Shown here: one piece after another, positions 1-5,459 of the stretch
How the letters are laid out: each line of letters begins with the position of its first letter
How positions within the stretch are numbered: position 1 is the stretch's first letter
Assembly: GCA_024636595.1 (NCBI GenBank)
Contig: JAGXGT010000051.1
Span: 1 to 5,459 of the forward strand
DNA from: Sphingomonadales bacterium
GTDB taxonomy: Bacteria > Pseudomonadota > Alphaproteobacteria > Sphingomonadales > Sphingomonadaceae
DNA length: 5,459 nt
Reading direction: 5' to 3'
Notes under the pieces: model-generated
Told to the model about the DNA's origin: nothing
The model's database searches: none
What the model saw: only the letters and a program-made list of their open reading frames with translations
Made by a program: the position numbers and the translations under genes

Positions 1-1152
1 GTCGGCAAAGAAGGCGTGATCACGGTTGAAGAAGCCAAGGGTCTCGACTTTGAACTCGACGTTGTTGAAGGCATGCAGTTTGACCGCGGTTACCTGTCGC
101 CTTACTTCATCACCAACCCGGACAAGATGGTTGCCGACCTCGACAACCCTTATATCCTGATCCACGAAAAGAAGCTGACCAACCTGCAGCCATTGCTCCC
201 GATTCTGGAAGCTGTTGTGCAGGCCGGACGTCCGCTTTTGATCATTGCCGAAGATATTGAAGGCGAAGCGCTCGCGACCCTCGTGGTCAACAAGCTGCGC
301 GGCGGCCTCAAGATCGCTGCGGTCAAGGCTCCTGGTTTCGGCGATCGTCGCAAAGCGATGCTCGAAGATATCGCGATCCTGACCAAGGGCGAAATGATCT
401 CCGAAGATCTCGGCATCAAGCTGGAAAGCGTAACGCTGAACATGCTCGGCGAAGCCAAGAATGTCACGATCGACAAGGATAACACCACGATCGTCGACGG
501 CGCTGGCAAGAAGAGCGACATCAAGGCGCGCGTGGAAGCGATCCGTAACCAGATCGAAAACACGACTTCCGACTATGACAAGGAAAAGCTGCAGGAACGT
601 CTGGCGAAACTCGCTGGCGGTGTTGCCGTGATCAAGGTCGGCGGCGCGTCCGAAGTTGAAGTGAAAGAGAAGAAAGACCGTGTCGACGACGCGCTGCACG
701 CAACCCGTGCGGCTGTGGAAGAAGGCATTGTCCCAGGCGGCGGTGCTGCGCTTCTCTATGCCACTGCGGCGCTCAAGGGCCTCGAAGGCATCAACGACGA
801 CCAGACCCGCGGTATCGATATTGTGCGTCGCGCGCTGCAGGCTCCGGTTCGTCAGATCGCTGAAAATGCTGGCTTTGACGGCGCAGTTGTTGCCGGCAAG
901 ATGCTTGATCAGAAGAGCAAGGAATTTGGCTTCAACGCATCGACCGATGTCTATGAAGACCTTGTCAAAGCTGGCGTCATCGACCCGACCAAGGTTGTTC
1001 GTGCTGCATTGCAGGATGCTTCCTCGGTTGCCGGACTGCTGATCACCACCGAAGCGGCTGTGGCGGAATTGCCATCAGACGACAAGGGCGGCGGCGGTGG
1101 CGGCATGCCCGACATGGGCGGCATGGGCGGCATGGGCGGAATGGGTTTCTAA
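1..1152 (+). CDS. groL: Chaperonin GroEL (Hsp60), 3' part; 5' end lies outside the window
   Basis: GroEL is the 60-kDa subunit of the cytosolic double-ring chaperonin, which folds proteins in an ATP-driven cycle with GroES. The reading frame is open from base 1, giving 383 visible residues. Aligned from memory to E. coli GroEL, the first codon falls near residue 169, so the N-terminal equatorial segment with the first ATP-binding loops is missing. The visible part starts in the intermediate/apical region. It contains GMQFDRGYLSPYF (local residues 25-37), whose Tyr/Phe residues line the apical substrate- and GroES-binding surface. It also contains KAPGFGDRRKAML and, back in the equatorial domain, DDALHATRAAVEEG, where local D230 matches the ATP-hydrolysis Asp398 of E. 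coli. The C-terminus is a Gly/Met-rich tail typical of GroEL, here ending in Phe. No frameshift is visible. groES is expected upstream but is not in view. An intrinsic terminator follows the stop codon. The assignment is near certain. Confidence 0.98.
   Translation, partial: VGKEGVITVEEAKGLDFELDVVEGMQFDRGYLSPYFITNPDKMVADLDNPYILIHEKKLTNLQPLLPILEAVVQAGRPLLIIAEDIEGEALATLVVNKLRGGLKIAAVKAPGFGDRRKAMLEDIAILTKGEMISEDLGIKLESVTLNMLGEAKNVTIDKDNTTIVDGAGKKSDIKARVEAIRNQIENTTSDYDKEKLQERLAKLAGGVAVIKVGGASEVEVKEKKDRVDDALHATRAAVEEGIVPGGGAALLYATAALKGLEGINDDQTRGIDIVRRALQAPVRQIAENAGFDGAVVAGKMLDQKSKEFGFNASTDVYEDLVKAGVIDPTKVVRAALQDASSVAGLLITTEAAVAELPSDDKGGGGGGMPDMGGMGGMGGMGF
1114..1146 (+). repeat. Tandem 9-base repeat encoding the GroEL Gly-Gly-Met tail
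   Basis: Three in-frame copies of ATGGGCGGC (the last ending in GGA) start at 1114, 1123 and 1132, followed by a partial ATGGGT. They encode the Met-Gly-Gly repeats of the disordered C-terminal tail that projects into the folding chamber in GroEL proteins. A run of six glycines encoded just upstream (about 1087-1104) adds to the low complexity. Near-identical units like these are prone to copy-number change by slippage. Confidence 0.85.
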
Positions 1153-1191
1153 ACACCCAATCCACTCAGCTGACGCTGAACCAATCAAGAG

Positions 1192-1222
1192 GGGCTGGAA
1201 GGAAACTTCCGGCCCTTTTTTT
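1192..1222 (+). terminator. Intrinsic (Rho-independent) terminator of groEL
   Basis: A 10-bp stem, GGGCTGGAAG (1192-1201) pairing with CTTCCGGCCC (1206-1215), contains one G-U wobble. It closes a GAAA tetraloop of the stable GNRA type and is followed directly by seven T residues (1216-1222). It lies 39 bases after the groEL stop codon. A weaker 5-bp hairpin, TCAGC/GCTGA (1166-1179), precedes it. The terminator should end the groEL transcript and implies a separate promoter for the next gene. Confidence 0.93.
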
Positions 1223-1307
1223 CAAACGCAGTGTTTGGCATGTTTGCAAAACAGGCCGGTTATGTCATGCAGGCTCCCACATTCAAATTCGCCAAGGATG
1301 ATCTTCC
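1223..1307 (+). promoter_or_regulatory. Probable promoter/5' UTR region of the DUF885 gene; no clear promoter boxes
   Basis: The groEL terminator ends at 1222 and the next start codon is at 1308, so a promoter is expected in these 85 bases. The best -35-like element is TTGGCA (1235-1240). The only -10-like sequence at a plausible distance is the poor TTATGT (1260-1265), at 19-base spacing, so no promoter is firmly called. An imperfect dyad covers 1237-1257: GGC and TGTTT on the left, AAACA and GCC on the right, around a GCA centre. It overlaps the candidate -35 and could be an operator or an RNA hairpin. A 23-codon ORF starting at 1240 also runs through this region and overlaps the DUF885 start. 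Confidence 0.3.
1294..1298 (+). promoter_or_regulatory. Shine-Dalgarno sequence of the DUF885 gene
   Basis: AAGGA sits 9 bases before the ATG at 1308. An in-frame TGA at 1299-1301 lies between them, so no longer in-frame start is possible and the ATG at 1308 is well fixed. Confidence 0.8.
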
Positions 1308-3155
1308 ATGACCAAAGCCACGTTGCTCTTTTCGACCGCCCTGCTCGGTCTAGCCTTTTCGACGCCCAGTGCTGTCTTGGCCGCCCAGCCCACGAGCGCT
1401 GTTCAGGCCGCCGAAACGGAAACCGACCGGATCAATGCATGGTTCGACGAAAAATATGAAGAAGAGCTCGCTTTCAGTCCGATCGAACAGACATTCATCG
1501 GGCGCAAGACCGACTATGGTCTGATCGACGATTTCAGCGAAGCCGGGGCGGACCGTCAGCTAGCCTGGCTGCGCGATACGGTTGCCGAGATGAAAAGTGG
1601 TTTTGATTATGAAAAGCTCTCGCCCGAGGCAAAGACATCTTATGATATCTGGATCTACAATCTCAAACAGTCGGAAGCGGGCCTGCCATTTCGGACCAAT
1701 CGCTATGTGCTGCACCAGCATAACGGCCTGCAGTCCTTTTTCCCGACGTTTTTGATCAACACGCATAAGGTCGCGACCGAATCGGATATGCTGGCCTATA
1801 TCCAGCGCCTGTCCGGCGTTGCCACCGCTCTTGATCAGTTGCTCGCGCGGGCACAAACCAATGCAGCGGCGGGAACCCGTCCGCCACGATTTGCTTATGA
1901 AGGGGTGATCGACCAGTCGACCAAGATTATCAGCGGCGCGCCTTTTGATGATGGCGAGCCTTCGGCAATCTGGACCGCGACGGAAGAGAAGCTCCAAGGA
2001 CTGGTTGATAGCGGCGAGATCGACGAAGCGCGCGCCGCAGTATTGCGGGAACAGGCGAGAGTGGCGCTGACCTCAGCCTTTGCTCCTGCCTATCAGCGGA
2101 TCATCGCCTGGTACCAAGCGGACATGCCCAATACCGACGCTTCCCCCAAGGGCGTCGGGGCGCTACCGAACGGACAAGCTTTCTATAATTATCGCCTTGC
2201 CAATCAGACGACAACAGGTCTGACGGCGAATGAAATTCACAATCTCGGTCTATCCGAAGTGGCCCGGTTGCGCGGCGATATGGAGGCGGTCAAGGACCAG
2301 GTGGGATTTGACGGCGACCTCAAGGCGTTCTTCAAGTTCATTCGCGAGGACGATCAGTTTTACTTCTCCGATGACGATGCGGGAGCGGATCAATATATAG
2401 CGGCGGCGAAAGGGCATATCGATGCTTTGAAGGCGCTATTGCCGGATTATTTCGGCATTCTCCCCAAGGCCGATCTGGAAGTGCGCCGGGTCGAATCCTT
2501 CCGCGAACGCGATGGTGCGGCCCAACATTATCGCAGCGGCACCCCCGATGGCTCGCGGCCCGGCATCTATTATGCCCATCTGTCCGATATGCGGGCGATG
2601 CCGATCCCGACGCTCGAGGTAATTGCCTATCACGAGGGCCTGCCCGGTCATCATATGCAGATTTCCATCGCCCAGGAACTGACGGGCATCCCGACCTTCC
2701 GGACACAGGCAGGCTATACCGCCTATAGCGAGGGCTGGGGGCTTTATTCAGAAACGCTGGCCAAAGAAATGGGCGGCTATGCCGATCCCTATTCCGAATT
2801 CGGGCGTCTCACCAGCGAGATCTGGCGGGCGATCCGGCTGGTCGTTGATACCGGACTGCACAGCAAGGGCTGGACCGAGGAGCAGGCGGTTGCCTATTTC
2901 CTCGACAACAGTTCGATTCCGGAAGCGGCGGTGCGCTCCGAAGTACGCCGCTATCTGGTCAATCCGGGTCAGGCAACGAGCTACAAGATCGGGATGATCA
3001 AAATTCTCGAACTGCGGGCGCTGGCCAAGGAACAGCTGGGCGACAAGTTTGATATTCGCGCTTTCCACGATGTCATATTGGGCGGCGGCGCGTTGCCGCT
3101 CGGCATATTGGAACAGCGGGTCGATCAGTGGATTGCGACCGTGAAAGCGGCTTGA
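1308..3155 (+). CDS. Exported DUF885 family protein, probable zinc metallopeptidase
   Basis: This is a 615-residue protein recognised as DUF885 (Pfam PF05960) by its C-terminal half. Residues 1-26 form a Sec signal peptide: Lys3, a hydrophobic core (LLFSTALLGLAFS), then VLA-A with likely cleavage after VLA; there is no lipobox. The mature protein is therefore probably periplasmic or secreted. The key motif is HEGLPGHH (442-449), followed by EGWGLYSE (475-482), the spacing seen for zinc-ligand pairs in zincin peptidases. Candidate ligands are His442 and His448 or His449, plus Glu475 or Glu482, with Glu443 as the general base. Other family blocks are RYLVNPGQATSYKIG (about 548-562), FHD (586-588) and GALPL (594-598). 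The length is normal for secreted DUF885 proteins and all motifs are intact. The substrate is unknown; a peptide is the likeliest. It stands between the groEL terminator and the MATE gene. Family membership is secure, whereas peptidase activity is inferred. Confidence 0.93.
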   Translation: MTKATLLFSTALLGLAFSTPSAVLAAQPTSAVQAAETETDRINAWFDEKYEEELAFSPIEQTFIGRKTDYGLIDDFSEAGADRQLAWLRDTVAEMKSGFDYEKLSPEAKTSYDIWIYNLKQSEAGLPFRTNRYVLHQHNGLQSFFPTFLINTHKVATESDMLAYIQRLSGVATALDQLLARAQTNAAAGTRPPRFAYEGVIDQSTKIISGAPFDDGEPSAIWTATEEKLQGLVDSGEIDEARAAVLREQARVALTSAFAPAYQRIIAWYQADMPNTDASPKGVGALPNGQAFYNYRLANQTTTGLTANEIHNLGLSEVARLRGDMEAVKDQVGFDGDLKAFFKFIREDDQFYFSDDDAGADQYIAAAKGHIDALKALLPDYFGILPKADLEVRRVESFRERDGAAQHYRSGTPDGSRPGIYYAHLSDMRAMPIPTLEVIAYHEGLPGHHMQISIAQELTGIPTFRTQAGYTAYSEGWGLYSETLAKEMGGYADPYSEFGRLTSEIWRAIRLVVDTGLHSKGWTEEQAVAYFLDNSSIPEAAVRSEVRRYLVNPGQATSYKIGMIKILELRALAKEQLGDKFDIRAFHDVILGGGALPLGILEQRVDQWIATVKAA

Positions 3156-3160
3156 GCTTT

Positions 3161-3235
3161 GCCTTTTAGGTAGCGACAGAAACCTGTTCCAAAGGTCGCA
3201 TAGCAATGCGTTTCTGTCTCGTGGATTAGGCCCTC
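3161..3235 (+). promoter_or_regulatory. Structured leader of the MATE gene with a possible 7-codon leader ORF
   Basis: A perfect 9-bp inverted repeat, GACAGAAAC (3175-3183) and GTTTCTGTC (3210-3218), encloses a 26-base loop that holds a second hairpin, CGCAT-AGCA-ATGCG (3197-3210). Competing pairings exist: GCGAC (3173-3177) with GTCGC (3195-3199), ACAG (3176-3179) with CTGT (3184-3187), and CCTTT (3162-3166) with AAAGG (3191-3195). A short ORF, ATG at 3206 to TAG at 3227-3229 (peptide MRFCLVD), has the SD-like AAAGG 10 bases upstream and ends 6 bases before the MATE ATG. No T-run follows the stem on either strand, so it is not an ordinary intrinsic terminator. It matches no riboswitch class I can recognise. 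Function is inferred only. Confidence 0.35.
3225..3230 (+). promoter_or_regulatory. Weak Shine-Dalgarno sequence of the MATE gene
   Basis: ATTAGG ends 5 bases before the ATG at 3236 and is a poor match to the ribosome-binding consensus. An in-frame TAG (3227-3229) inside it rules out any longer in-frame start. A weak site like this would make translation sensitive to upstream RNA structure or to coupling with the short leader ORF. Confidence 0.5.
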
Positions 3236-4567
3236 ATGTCTGATTCTGCCAAGCTGACCACCGGATCCATCAGCGGCCATCTGGTTTCTCAAACCGCGCC
3301 GATGCTGTTCGGGATTGCGGCGATTATGTCGATCGGCATCATCGATGCCTATTTCATCGGTCAGCTCGGATCACAACAGCTCGCTGCGGTCAGCTTCATT
3401 TTCCCTATCACGATCGCGCTGTCCTCCCTCGGTGTGGGGGTGATCGCCGGGATCAGTTCGGTGGTATCGCGGGCCCTGGGGTCGGATGATCCGGGTCGGG
3501 CGCAACAGCTTGGCAATCTTGGCATGGCATTGGCGGCTGGCTTTGGACTGATCGTTGCCCTCACACTCTATCTTTTGAAAGGCCCCCTGTTTCAGCTGAT
3601 GCAGGCGGATGACGATCTGCTGCCGTTGATCGATGCCTATATGACGCCCTATGCGCTCGGCTTTCCCCTGTTGCTGACAAATATGGGCGGGAACGGCGTC
3701 TTGCGGGGGCAAGGTGCGGCGAAGCGTGCTTCTGCCATCCTGCTCGCGTTCGCCGGTGCCAACTGGATTCTCGATCCGATCCTGATTACCGGGATCGGCT
3801 CGTTTGACGGGTTCGGTATTGCCGGAGCGGCCTATGCCACCGTTGCCGGATGGGCGGTGGGCACATTGCTGGCGATCATCTTTGTCCAGTCGAGCGATAT
3901 CAAGATCAACCCGGCCTGTTTGACGTCGGCCCGCTGGGGTAGCGGGGTCTGGTCGCTGATAACAGTCGGCGGACCAGCGGCCTTGTCGAATGCGATCAAT
4001 CCGATTGGCCTGTCGATATTGACCGCCTTTCTCGCAAAATATGGGCAAGACGAGGTCGCCGGTTTTGGCGCAGCAGGCCGCTTGCAAAGCTTCGCGGTGG
4101 TTCCGATGCTGGGTTTGTCCAGTTCGATTGGCGCGATCGTCGGACAAAATTGGGGCGCGGGTGAAACCGGGCGGGCGCGCAAGGCCGTGTTTTATTCCAT
4201 CGCGTTCAGCCTCGTCTACGGATTGATGATTGCCGCCCTGCTGGTTTTTGCCCGCGACTGGTTCGGCGGATTCTTCAGCGAAGATGCAGAGGTGCTGGAC
4301 GCGCTGAGCCGATATTTGCTGATCGCTGCATGGGGGTTTGCGGGTTACGGGGTGCTGGTGGTCGTCAACGGTGCGTTTAACGCGATCGACCGGGCACCTG
4401 TGGCGCTGGGGCAATCTGCGGGCCGGGTGTTTCTTGTGATGATCCCTTTTGCCTGGCTGGCTGGCGGTGCTTTGGGCTCCAATGCCGTATACAGCGCTGA
4501 ACTGGCCGCGAATATCGCTGGCGGAGTGGTCGCGGCTGCGCTGGCCTGGTATGTGATGCGCCGATAG
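3236..4567 (+). CDS. MATE family multidrug/metabolite efflux transporter
   Basis: This is a 443-residue polytopic inner-membrane protein of the MATE family (two MatE domains, PF01554). Such proteins export cationic drugs or metabolites in exchange for Na+ or H+. About twelve hydrophobic segments are visible, roughly at 18-41, 50-75, 93-115, 131-155, 166-186, 193-217, 238-270, 287-309, 318-341, 360-383, 399-415 and 419-441. Family marks include Asp37 in the first segment (GIIDAYFIGQLG, the position of the conserved TM1 Asp), NGVLRGQG (153-160), ILDPILITG (178-186), GIAGAAYATV, and in the second half GAIVGQNWGAG (299-309). The length is typical and the gene is intact. It starts 80 bases after the DUF885 gene and could share its transcript, although the structured leader between them suggests some independent control. 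The subfamily (NorM-like or DinF-like) and substrate cannot be told from the sequence alone. Confidence 0.95.
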   Translation: MSDSAKLTTGSISGHLVSQTAPMLFGIAAIMSIGIIDAYFIGQLGSQQLAAVSFIFPITIALSSLGVGVIAGISSVVSRALGSDDPGRAQQLGNLGMALAAGFGLIVALTLYLLKGPLFQLMQADDDLLPLIDAYMTPYALGFPLLLTNMGGNGVLRGQGAAKRASAILLAFAGANWILDPILITGIGSFDGFGIAGAAYATVAGWAVGTLLAIIFVQSSDIKINPACLTSARWGSGVWSLITVGGPAALSNAINPIGLSILTAFLAKYGQDEVAGFGAAGRLQSFAVVPMLGLSSSIGAIVGQNWGAGETGRARKAVFYSIAFSLVYGLMIAALLVFARDWFGGFFSEDAEVLDALSRYLLIAAWGFAGYGVLVVVNGAFNAIDRAPVALGQSAGRVFLVMIPFAWLAGGALGSNAVYSAELAANIAGGVVAAALAWYVMRR

Positions 4568-4669
4568 CCGCGATATTCAGTAATATTTAGCAATAGATTC
4601 GGCCAGGTCGATAGTTCTGGATTGTCCGCCGCTGCCGGAATAAAGCAGGGACCGGGAGGATAGCGCCAC
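4568..4669 (+). other. Intergenic gap between the MATE gene and sdaA
   Basis: These 102 bases hold no convincing terminator. The only stems are an AT-only 5-bp hairpin (ATATT 4573-4577 with AATAT 4582-4586, CAGT loop) and a 4-bp TCCG/CGGA hairpin (4625-4628 with 4636-4639), neither followed by a T-run. The first 40 bases are AT-rich and could hold a promoter, but no paired -35/-10 boxes stand out. sdaA could be read from its own promoter here or by read-through from the MATE gene. Confidence 0.4.
4654..4660 (+). promoter_or_regulatory. Strong Shine-Dalgarno sequence of sdaA
   Basis: GGGAGGA lies 9 bases before the ATG at 4670 and is the best ribosome-binding site in the window. An in-frame TAG at 4661-4663 directly after it excludes any longer start and fixes the ATG. 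Confidence 0.85.
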
Positions 4670-5459
4670 ATGGTCGCCAGCACATTTGATCTGTTCAAGA
4701 TCGGGGTAGGACCGTCGAGTTCTCATACCATGGGTCCGATGCTGGCAGCGGCGACGTTCGTCGGGCGACTGACGGAGTCCGGCAAGCTGGATGATGTGAC
4801 GCGACTCGAGACATTGCTATTTGGCTCGCTGGCGTTGACGGGCAAGGGGCACGCTACCGACCGGGCGATATTACTGGGCTTGTCCGGCCAGCGACCCGAA
4901 AATATTGAACCTGACGCCGCAGATATGCTGGTTGAGCAAATCCGGTCTGGGTCGAAAATCAGCCTGAATGGCGTTCATGAAATCTCTTTCCACGAAGATG
5001 GCGACGTGATTTTCGACCAGAAAAAACGCCTCGACTTCCATAGCAATGCGATGCGGTTCAATGCCTTTGCTGGCGACAGGCTGATCGAAACGCGGGTCTA
5101 TTATTCTGTTGGTGGCGGCGCGATTCTGGATGAGGATCAAATCGGCAGCAACAATCCGGAAAGCGGATTGTGGGACGTTCCCTACGCCTTTTGTTCGGGC
5201 GCCGATCTTTTGCGGATTGCCGGCGAGAACGGCATCAGCATTGCCGAGATCATGCGCGAGAATGAGCGTTCCGGGCGGAGTGAGGCAGAGATTAGCGCTG
5301 GCATCCGGGCGATTGCCGATGCGATGTCGGCCTGTATCGATCGGGGGGTGAAGAGTGGCGGCATTTTACCCGGCGGTCTGCGAGTCAAACGCCGGGCACC
5401 GCTGATTCACGCACGCCTGATGGAGCGGCAGGAACGGGCCTTGTCCGATCCGCTGACGA
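4670..5459 (+). CDS. sdaA: L-serine dehydratase (L-serine ammonia-lyase, iron-sulfur type), 5' part
   Basis: This cytosolic enzyme deaminates L-serine to pyruvate and ammonia with a [4Fe-4S] cluster rather than PLP. The frame is open from ATG 4670 to the window end, giving 263 residues, over half of the roughly 455 residues usual for the single-chain type. The N-terminal SDH_beta domain (PF03315, about residues 3-157) shows FDLFKIGVGPSSSHTMGPM (6-24) with the hallmark GPSSSHT at 14-20, LTGKGHATD (56-64), SNAMRFNAFAG (125-135) and YYSVGGG (144-150). The start of the SDH_alpha domain (PF03313) follows, with ACIDRG and GGILPGGLRVKRRAP (230-244). The alignment to E. coli SdaA/SdaB is close throughout. 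Beta and alpha domains are in one frame, so this is the fused form rather than the two-subunit SdaAA/SdaAB of Firmicutes. The cluster cysteines lie in the missing C-terminal part, so catalytic competence cannot be confirmed here. Confidence 0.96.
   Translation, partial: MVASTFDLFKIGVGPSSSHTMGPMLAAATFVGRLTESGKLDDVTRLETLLFGSLALTGKGHATDRAILLGLSGQRPENIEPDAADMLVEQIRSGSKISLNGVHEISFHEDGDVIFDQKKRLDFHSNAMRFNAFAGDRLIETRVYYSVGGGAILDEDQIGSNNPESGLWDVPYAFCSGADLLRIAGENGISIAEIMRENERSGRSEAEISAGIRAIADAMSACIDRGVKSGGILPGGLRVKRRAPLIHARLMERQERALSDPLT

Noticed and set aside
1097..1459. A 120-codon + strand open frame spanning the groEL tail, terminator and DUF885 start
   Set aside because: It starts inside the groEL repeat region in another frame, runs through the terminator hairpin and overlaps the DUF885 signal peptide. 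The translation is of low complexity and resembles no family.
2134..2158. Strong hairpin inside the DUF885 gene: CCGACGC (2134-2140) with GCGTCGG (2152-2158)
   Set aside because: A few 7-bp stems with short loops are expected by chance in 5 kb of GC-rich coding DNA. It has no T-run and lies mid-gene.
2748..3206. A 152-codon open frame on the - strand opposite the DUF885 3' end
   Set aside because: It overlaps conserved DUF885 coding sequence, has no recognisable motif and no convincing independent start signals.
3371..4414. A 347-codon open frame on the - strand opposite the MATE gene
   Set aside because: It is fully antisense to a clear MATE gene with intact family motifs. Its translation is rich in Arg, Gln, Pro and His, with no recognisable domain or hydrophobic pattern, as expected for a mirror frame of a GC-rich gene.
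4573..4586. AT-rich hairpin after the MATE stop codon as a possible terminator
   Set aside because: The stem is only five A-T pairs and no T-run follows, so it is too weak to call an intrinsic terminator.
3199..5050. The 12-base sequence CATAGCAATGCG occurs at both 3199-3210 and 5039-5050
   Set aside because: About one 12-base repeat is expected by chance in a window this long. The second copy lies inside conserved sdaA coding sequence, so no shared function is implied.
1..5459. Mobile elements, CRISPR arrays, tRNA or rRNA genes, phage or defence systems
   Set aside because: No transposase, terminal repeats, regularly spaced repeats, tRNA cloverleaf or rRNA sequence was seen on either strand. 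Gene content is that of a normal chromosomal region.

Overview
The window looks like a piece of an alphaproteobacterial chromosome, most likely from the Sphingomonadales. This is a judgement from the GroEL sequence, the moderately high GC content, and the presence of a secreted DUF885 protein of a kind common in sphingomonads; no database search was possible. All genes lie on the + strand, and both ends of the window cut through a gene.

Layout: (1) positions 1-1152 hold the 3' two-thirds of groEL, which ends in a Gly/Met-rich tail and is followed by a strong intrinsic terminator at 1192-1222. (2) Positions 1308-3155 encode a 615-residue exported DUF885 protein with a zincin-like HExxPGHH motif, probably a periplasmic metallopeptidase. 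(3) Positions 3156-3235 form a short, unusually structured leader. (4) Positions 3236-4567 encode a 443-residue MATE-family efflux transporter. (5) After a 102-base gap, positions 4670-5459 hold the 5' part of sdaA, an iron-sulfur L-serine dehydratase of the single-chain type. It runs off the window end with its iron-sulfur cysteines still to come.

The terminator separates groEL from the rest. The DUF885, MATE and sdaA genes are co-oriented, with gaps of 80 and 102 bases and no convincing terminator between them, so read-through is possible. There is no obvious single pathway: the products are a cytosolic chaperonin, an exported hydrolase, an inner-membrane exporter and a cytosolic serine-degrading enzyme.

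The genes themselves are ordinary. The most interesting non-genic signal is the 80-base leader of the MATE gene. It contains a perfect 9-bp inverted repeat, a nested 5-bp hairpin, several mutually exclusive pairings, and a 7-codon ORF with its own SD-like sequence that ends 6 bases before the MATE start codon. This resembles the architecture of leader-peptide attenuators of drug-resistance genes, but it is unproven. A second small ORF (1240-1311) overlaps the DUF885 start codon as ATGA.
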